From Gyromitra esculenta (lineage: Eukaryota; Ascomycota; Pezizomycetes; Pezizales; Discinaceae), in the NCBI GenBank assembly GCA_038503075.1, contig JBCAML010000010.1, positions 186,001 through 250,000 of the forward strand: a DNA stretch of 64,000 bases. The letters are read 5' to 3'. A model generated the notes under the pieces. It was not told where the DNA came from. It saw nothing but the letters and a program-made list of their open reading frames with translations, and ran no database searches. Shown piece by piece: positions 57,433 to 64,000 of the stretch; within the stretch, counting starts at the first letter, position 1; every line of letters begins with the position of its first letter. The position numbers were made by a program, and so were the translations under genes.

Positions 57433-57993
57433 TCATAAATCCGAATCTAACCCTTCTCCCCAGGCGTATTGTTTCCTGATATAAAGGTCCTGTAAAAACA
57501 CTCTATCCAGCATCGCCCTACGCTCCTTATTATGCTGGACAGTCAACTTATCCGACCATCTAACACTAACAAATATAACCGACTCCTCTACTAAATCATA
57601 CTTCCGAATCGCAGCTACCGTAACCTGAGCGTCTAGATCCAAAACTCCACATAACACCTCCAGGGTCTCTCTACATCTCCGCATATTATCTCCCCTTACC
57701 CCCTCCGGGAACGGCTGCATCTACACTACTAGCGATTTCGTTGCATCCAGGGCCCAACCTGGTAGCAGATGCATTGAATGTCCTTCTTCCATGTGAGTTT
57801 TTATGCCAGACAGATCCAGCTCTATAGTATCTATTAATCTCTGTTTAGCGGTCGTAAGCTTAAGCCAGGCTGCTGTTTGGGCGTGGAGGAGTTCGTCGCT
57901 TTGTTTGCGGATTTTGAAGATTATGGCGGATGCGAGGGAGCCGATTGAGTAGGTGTAGGGAGTTGTGTCGATTTCTGGCTCGGTGGTTGACAT
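57433..57993 (-). pseudogene. Hypothetical gene with an in-frame TAG
   Basis: From ATG at 57993 (MSTTEPEIDTTPYTY) 90 codons run to TAG at 57721-57723, and the same frame continues with ATG at 57720 for another 95 codons to 57433. Both halves look coding: the first is helical (FKIRKQSDELLHAQTAAWLK), the second likewise (CRETLEVLCGVLDLDAQV). I could not place an intron that removes the TAG. The options are a nonsense mutation (CAG to TAG), stop readthrough, or two adjacent genes. No domain recognised; it resembles a small fungal helical protein of unknown role. Confidence 0.45.
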
Positions 57994-58986
57994 CCTGGAG
58001 ATTGTGGTGGTGGTGTGGTGGTGAGGGTAATGGGGTGGAGAGAGGGGAGGGAAGGCAGACTTCTTATAATGGTGTGGAGTTGTTAGGTTGTCTATTTGCA
58101 ATAAAGGTATTGGGAGGATAAACTGTCGTTTCTTATGGTAAGCGTGTAAGGATCTTGGTCGTTTGAGAATCATGGAGAATACATGTAGCTGATCGTTAAT
58201 TTAGCTCTCTACATATCTGTGGCTTTCTCACAGTAGACTTTCGGAGAATTTGACCCAGAAGAAGTATGCGTGCAGCTACGTAGCGAATTGAGCCTACTGT
58301 ATTTGGCCATTGGGTACCATAAATTACTGCCAATTAAACAACAGTATCGTGAAGGGGTGAAATTGGTACGGTATTCGTATATCATTCTTATGAACGCGGG
58401 AGTAAATCGATAGTACTATAGCCATGGCCAAGGAGCTCTTGAAGTTAATGCGGTAGTTATTCTGACTTATTCATGCGTTTTCTAAATCTATTGTAACCGC
58501 ATGGCTTAATACGAGTTGCTCGCAATACGAGGATCCTCTAACCAAGAAGCTGGCAAGACCAAGCTGCAATACAGACTTCAGCTCGTTTCGATACCACTGT
58601 CAATCAGAGCTGAACATGCCTAACGAAACAATCTAATAAGTATAAAATGACTAAACCCTGTTTTTGCATATGCACTGTGGATTTAAAGTAAAGCCATTGG
58701 TCAGATTCCTCTTATTATATTTCAGTTTAAAATTATCCAATTGGCTCTAAAGAACAAAGTTATTTCGCTGCCTGCCTGCCTACAAAAATACATGTGGTCT
58801 AAATTTCCATTCAGAAAATTCGGTATGTGGTATAGATACATGTATATAAGTGCTAACTTGACGCGGGTTGGCGGGTTGACGGGTGACTTGGCTCTGTGGA
58901 GTGTTGTTTCTACCCGAACGTGTTTTATATTATCCTATCTATTTAGAGATTTGAGAGAGAGAGAGTAACAAAAAAAAGTAACATTT
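57994..58986. other. Gene-poor interval
   Basis: A CCACCACCA-rich leader for the minus-strand gene lies at 57994-58030. The rest is AT-rich without a supported gene. A short (GA) run lies at 58952-58966. Confidence 0.4.
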
Positions 58987-59105
58987 GAGTTCAGTACCTG
59001 GGATTCCCACATGGTCACCCACTGCAGTACTAACCAGGCAATATGATGCTTGGATATGCCAGAGCGGACGGGATGGCTCATTCTCATCATTCTATGACCA
59101 AGCAC
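58987..59105 (-). rRNA. 5S ribosomal RNA gene, second copy
   Basis: Same 119-nt length and core as the copy at 28672-28790 (CATCCCGTCCGCTCTGGC, GGTTAGTACT, CCCAGGTACTGAAC), with a T-run terminator following on the minus strand. I count six differences, all transitions; two weaken helix I (GCTTGGT at the 5' end), so this may be a variant or a decaying copy. The gene lies about 420 bp upstream of PEX6, divergent from it. Confidence 0.85.
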
Positions 59106-59523
59106 GATGTTTCCAAGCAGTTTCTCCATTGTAAAAAGAGTTTCGAAGACAGCAGTAGATGCCGAACGCCCCTTGTAAATAATAAATAAATATAGTTGCA
59201 ACCAATCACAGTCGATCACTCGAGGCGAAAATTGCTGGTTGGCCAGGAAACAACAACTGAAGCTGATGTTTGGCTTGGCAGATTCAGCTCTCCCCTGAAC
59301 TTCACCATCACGGGCCGCGGCTCTTCCTTTCCCCACCAAAAAGCCAACCCAGGCCTCGGCACTCCTCTTCAGCGACACATCACCTCCCTCGCCTTCACCA
59401 AAAGCTCTCCCCGCCGGTCTCGCGGTAATCCCCGTGCCCCCACAAACGCACCTCCGAGTATATCTACAACTACATATCTCATATCTACGGACTCCACCAA
59501 CTAGCTCTCCCACAGTCAAATCG

Positions 59524-62500
59524 ATGACACCCTCACTCCACCCCGCAGCAGCAGCAATGGCAGCAGCAATGGCATCTGCATCAGCTTCCCAGAAAGACTC
59601 AAAAGAGCCAGCGCCCCCGCGCCAACCACTCCGCAAAAAGCGAAAAAACCGCTCCCCGATAGTTGCTCGTCTCGTCGTCGACGAGCTCCGTGGTGAAATC
59701 GGATACATCTCGGAGGACATTTGGCGGGATGTATTCGGCTTCATCAAGGAGGAGCCCAAGAAGCCTGAACAGCACGCCGAGATCATCAACGGCGAGACCA
59801 TCATGATTGACGATGGTAACTAAACTATGCCTCTAGCTCCGAAACGACAAAAGCTACAGAGCTAACGTATTATAGAGGAACCCGAGGATCCGCCAATACC
59901 GCCAACCCTGCATCTTGCCGTCACGCCGCTTTCCAGCTCCCGCGAAACTGCATCCCAGAAATGGTCAATCTTCCCCGTTACGCTGCTTCCAGACATATCC
60001 CAGTTTCCGCGACTCCCACCATCCACCATACTCCTTCCAAGCAGTATGACACTCCCACCACAGCTCTCGGCCGCCGGCGAAAAGGGTGCAAAACCACTCG
60101 GTATACTAGTTGTAGACGTCGTCCCTGTCGGGCTCGAAACTGTAATCGTCAACGTTAAAGTCCCAGCCGGTATGTCAAGCGACCACGACCAGGACCTCGA
60201 AGACCGCGTCAAAGAGGCTCTTACTGCATCAAAGATAGTGCGTGCAGGCGATGAACTACCTCTCCGATACGCCCACGGCCGGATTGAGCGCGGTCAGGCT
60301 AGGATCGAAGTATGTGATCCGGTCGAGCAGGGTCTTCTACTACCGGAGACAAAAGTCGTGATACTGAAGGAAAAGGATACACATCAAGTGCGGAAACCAC
60401 GGCTTGCAGTTGATGGTATCACTGTGTTTGATGGGCGCCGAAGCCACGATGAGGCGCTCTCGGAAGGCGAGGATCTGGGGGATGATGATGAGGGCGATGC
60501 TCTCGAGTTCTCGACGTTCCTTTCGTTTCCAAACTCTAGCTCCTTGTCGTATCCGTCGATCTCGGCTACTCCGTATATGAGGAATGGTGCAATGTCGCCG
60601 AATAATAACGCTCAGGCATCTAGTGCTGGGAAGGAGTTTAGAGCGCAGTCACTTACCATACCGATTCCGTCGGGGTTACTGTTCCCGAAACCGAAGGATT
60701 ATGATGATGACGAGGCTAGGATTTTTGTTAAGGTTGGGGATCTTGCGAAGCTGGGTTGCTTCTCTGGTGACTGGGTAAGGATTTCACTACCTGCACCGAA
60801 CTCGGAAGCTGGGTCTGCAACAGTGCTACGGACTGCGGCAGATACTGTGATGAGAGGGAGAGGGCTGGGAGTGCCGAGCAGAGGAGTCAATGGGAGTAGG
60901 CCTGTATCAAGAAACCCACGGGATAACTCCTCAATCCGTACAGACGATGCAGACCTTGGCCGCCCAGTCAGGATATATTCCCTCCCCGAAGGCTGGGAAA
61001 GCACCTCAGCTAGCGACAAAAAGCGACGACGTAGTGAAAAGGGAAAGGAAATCGACAATGGGGACCAAAAGCGGGACTCTACAATAGTCTACCTCTCCCC
61101 AATCCTGCTTGCCAATATCTCACACTCTATTGCAACAGCAACAGATGTCTTACTCTCCCCATTCGCAATCCCGAATGCCTCTCCCCGAGACCCAACCCCG
61201 GCCTCCCCCCCCCCTGCAAAAGAAGTAACCCTCCTCCGCATTGCCAGTCCCACATCCACCGACCGCGCCCTCCAGCCCAGTCTCCTCCTCCAACTCAAAA
61301 GCTACTTCGAGTCCTGTCGCCGCCTTGTTAAAAAAGGAGACGTAATCGGCGTCGGCATCGACGAAGTTCTCGCCCGTAGTCTCTACGGCGACACCGGCGA
61401 AGATGGTATCACCGAAGAGCTCCTCACCGGCTCTACCGACGACAGCAAACTCACGCGCAAGACCTGCGTAGCCTGGTTCCGTGTCGGAAGCATCGTATCC
61501 CCCGACGACCCTAACCCCGGCGACCGCAGCCCCGTTGGTCCACGCCGTAGAGAACACATTGAAGACGCCTGGTGCGGCGTCGTCTTTGTCGACCCTGCCA
61601 CAACACGCATGGTGCAAGCCGGCAGCGAAAAACGCAAAATCCCTCCCACCATGAGCTCAACATGGGAATACTACCTCGGCCTGTCACCACCACCCACCCG
61701 TCTCGCAGCCGAACAAAGCAAACCCGCAGCCCTAACCTTCCCCACCCGCTACGTCAACCAAACCCAGCGCCGTCTTCGCGAACTCGTCTCTGCAGCCACC
61801 AGCCCGCGTGCAATCCAGCTCGGCCTGCAACCAATCGCTATCCTACTAACAAGTACCCAGCGCGCTATCGGCAAAAAGACCATCGCCGCACGGGCAGCCT
61901 CCGATATCGGCGTCCACGTTTTCCATATTGATGCATACGACATCATATCTGATGGCGGCGCAGGCGACGTTAAAACAGAGGGCTTCCTACGCGCACGCGT
62001 CGACCGTGCACTGTCATGCGGCAAGGAGAGCTGCGTATTGCTACTAACTCACATCGAAGCGCTCACCAGCGCGAAGATGGGGGAGGTATTAAAGGATATC
62101 GCAAGTCAGATGAGGATCGTAGTGGCAACTACTACAGAGGTTGATAAGCTGAGTGACAACGTCCGCAACGTATTCACACACGAAATGGATGTTGGAGCAC
62201 CAGACGAGAAGGAACGTGCGGGGTTACTAGAGGCAATTGTGGATGAGCGACGGGTACGGCTAGGTAAAGAAGTAGATCTCGCTGGTGTCGCGGTCAAGAC
62301 CGCTGCGTTGGTAGCCGGAGACCTCGTCGATGTTGTAGAACGTGCAGTCGCAGCCAGCGGCGAGCGTGTTGCGAACATGGCAAGAAAGTGCAGAGCGAGA
62401 TTAAAAAGCATCGATTCCGCAGATGGTGCTATAACAATAAAAGATCTAGAGATCGCCGGCGGCGACGAAGCAAACACCGTCCTCAAAAGCGACTTTGAAG

Positions 62501-63884
62501 TCGCTGTCGAAGCAGCACGACGTAACTTCGCCGACAGTATTGGCGCTCCAAAGATCCCGAATGTCAGCTGGGACGACGTCGGTGGTCTTGCTAACGTTAA
62601 GAGCGCTGTTATGGAGACCATTCAACTCCCGCTCGAACGGCCCGAGCTATTCGCTAAGGGTATGAAAAAACGCTCAGGTATCCTCTTCTACGGTCCCCCC
62701 GGAACCGGAAAAACCCTCCTTGCAAAAGCAATTGCTACCGAGTTCTCCCTCAACTTCTTCTCCGTCAAGGGTCCCGAACTACTTAACATGTACATCGGTG
62801 AATCTGAAGCCAACGTACGAAGAGTATTCCAGCGCGCACGCGATGCCCGTCCCTGTGTTGTATTTTTTGACGAACTCGATTCCGTGGCGCCGAAGCGTGG
62901 TAACCAGGGTGATAGCGGTGGCGTTATGGACCGTATAGTAAGTCAGTTGCTCGCGGAACTAGATGGTATGAGTGAGGGGGCAGAAGGATCTGGAGGCGTG
63001 TTTGTGATCGGTGCTACGAATCGACCGGATTTGTTGGACCCGGCACTACTGAGGCCGGGGCGGTTCGATAAGATGTTGTATTTGGGGGTTAGTGATACGC
63101 ATGAGAAGCAGTTGACTATTTTGGAAGCTTTGACGAGGAAGTATGATTTCACCCCCTCCCTGGTGGCTTGGTTTTGGGGATTGTGGGGTTAAGTGTTTGT
63201 TAACGGGACGATAGGTTTGCACTGCACCCGGATATGTCACTGCGGAGTATTGCAGAGACGCTTCCGTTCAATTATACCGGTGCAGATCTATACGCGTTGT
63301 GTTCTGATGCTATGTTGAAGGCGATTACACGCCAGGCCGGTCGTGTAGACGAGAAGATCAGGGTCCTGGGTGAGCGGAATGGGGAAAGTATGAGTACGGC
63401 GTACTTTTTCGATCATGTTGCTAGCGAAGAGGATACGACAGTTGTTGTTGGTGAAGGGGACTTTGCTGCAGCGAATGAAGAACTGGTGGGGAGTGTTAGG
63501 TATGTCTTTTTTATCCCTGGATCGTCTTGTCGGTGGTAGGGGAGCTAATGGAGAGGGTGCAGCGCGAAGGAACTGGAGCATTATCAACGCGTGCGAGAAC
63601 AATTTGAAAAGGCGGAAGACGAGGAGAGCAAGAAGAAGGGGAAAGGGAAAGGGAAAGCCGCTGAAAGCCCTCTAGAACCAGAAACAGTCGATCGTAAAGG
63701 CAAAGGGAAAGCTGTGATGATCAGCCACGAAGATGGGCGTGAGGTCGAAGACGTTGGACTTAACTCTGGGCCTGCCAGATTGCAATTAGATATAGCTGCT
63801 AGCGATACCACAGATGGGGCACCGAAGTGGGAAGATGTAGCAGAGGGGGATGAAGAAGAGCTTTATGGTGATAAGGGCTCGTGA
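59524..63884 (+). CDS. PEX6: Peroxisome biogenesis AAA ATPase PEX6
   Basis: Exons 59524..59815, 59876..63140, 63215..63499 and 63563..63884 (1387 residues); introns 60, 74 and 63 nt, each restoring frame within conserved sequence. The N-terminus has the PEX6-type block RKKRKNRSPIVARLVVDEL and EIGYISEDIWRDVFG. The D1 ATPase is degenerate (TSTQRAIGKKTIA for Walker A, CVLLLTHIEAL for Walker B), as known for PEX6. D2 is intact: GPPGTGKT (~1036), FFDELDS (~1091), GATNRPDLLDPALLRPGRFD, then LPFNYTGADLYALCSDA. With PEX1 it forms the hexameric motor that pulls the receptor PEX5 out of the peroxisome membrane. The C-terminus is Lys/Glu-rich. Confidence 0.96.
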
Positions 63885-64000
63885 ATCGAAGGATGGAGGG
63901 CTAGTAGGGCGAGTGCAAGAGTGAGGAGAAGACTGGTTGTGAAGGATTTGGTGGTATATTGGGAGGGTGTTCTTGCAGATATGGGGGAATGATCGGGACA

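Noticed and set aside
1..64000. CRISPR arrays, bacterial operons, ribosome binding sites
   Set aside because: The window is eukaryotic; the tandem repeats lack unique spacers of constant length.

Overview
The window looks like nuclear DNA of a filamentous ascomycete. Genes are interrupted by short introns (about 43-91 nt) with GT..AG ends and CTAAC/CTGAC branch sites. The gene content (CYP52-type P450, PSO2, PEX6, bZIP and BTB proteins, 5S rRNA genes scattered singly among protein genes) fits Pezizomycotina. Long gene-poor stretches rich in repeats and transposons would suit Pezizomycetes, but that rank is only inference.

Layout. 1-1566: 3' part of an RRM protein gene. 4701-5388: BTB protein (-). 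6.4-7.3 kb: two MITE-like elements. 8.0-9.9 kb: two different small bZIP genes (+). 10206-12076: peroxisomal 2-hydroxyacyl-CoA lyase (-). 13713-15956: membrane nucleotide pyrophosphatase/phosphodiesterase (+). 17.0-19.9 kb: a mosaic of tandem repeats ending in an 82/79/77-bp minisatellite. 21581-22273: hypothetical protein (-). 24327-26012: CYP52-like P450 (-). 28672-28790: 5S rRNA (+). 33685-45660: a large nested mobile element. 46923-47330: a cysteine-rich secreted peptide gene (+). 47.6-48.6 kb: MITEs. 49931-51872: secreted nuclease (-). 54125-57183: PSO2/SNM1 (+). 57433-57993: hypothetical (-) with an in-frame stop. 58987-59105: second 5S rRNA (-). 59524-63884: PEX6 (+).

Main result. The interval 33685-45660 is one DNA transposon with 41-bp terminal inverted repeats (39/41 identical, starting CTACGGGGGCGCG) and a 4-bp target duplication (GCCT). 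It carries a spliced gene joining an N-terminal Clr5-like helix-turn-helix to a DDE integrase-type transposase, plus three genes I do not recognise, packed with overlapping ends. It was later hit by two retroelements of one LTR family: a solo LTR (37041-37460, duplication AAAGG) inside the transposase gene, and a nearly intact chromodomain Ty3/gypsy element (39045-44859, duplication ATTTT) inside another gene. Subtracting both leaves a 5731-bp element whose reading frames join cleanly across both insertion points. The gypsy element has a U UUA AAC slippery heptamer directly before the gag stop codon, with pol in the -1 frame.

Working links. The hydroxyacyl-CoA lyase ends in SKL, a peroxisomal import signal, and PEX6 is part of the machinery that recycles the receptor for that signal. 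The two genes are about 47 kb apart and not an operon. The P450, lyase and PEX6 would all fit fatty-acid use, but co-regulation is not shown. All exon structures were read by eye from splice signals and frame continuity; no alignment or database search was run.
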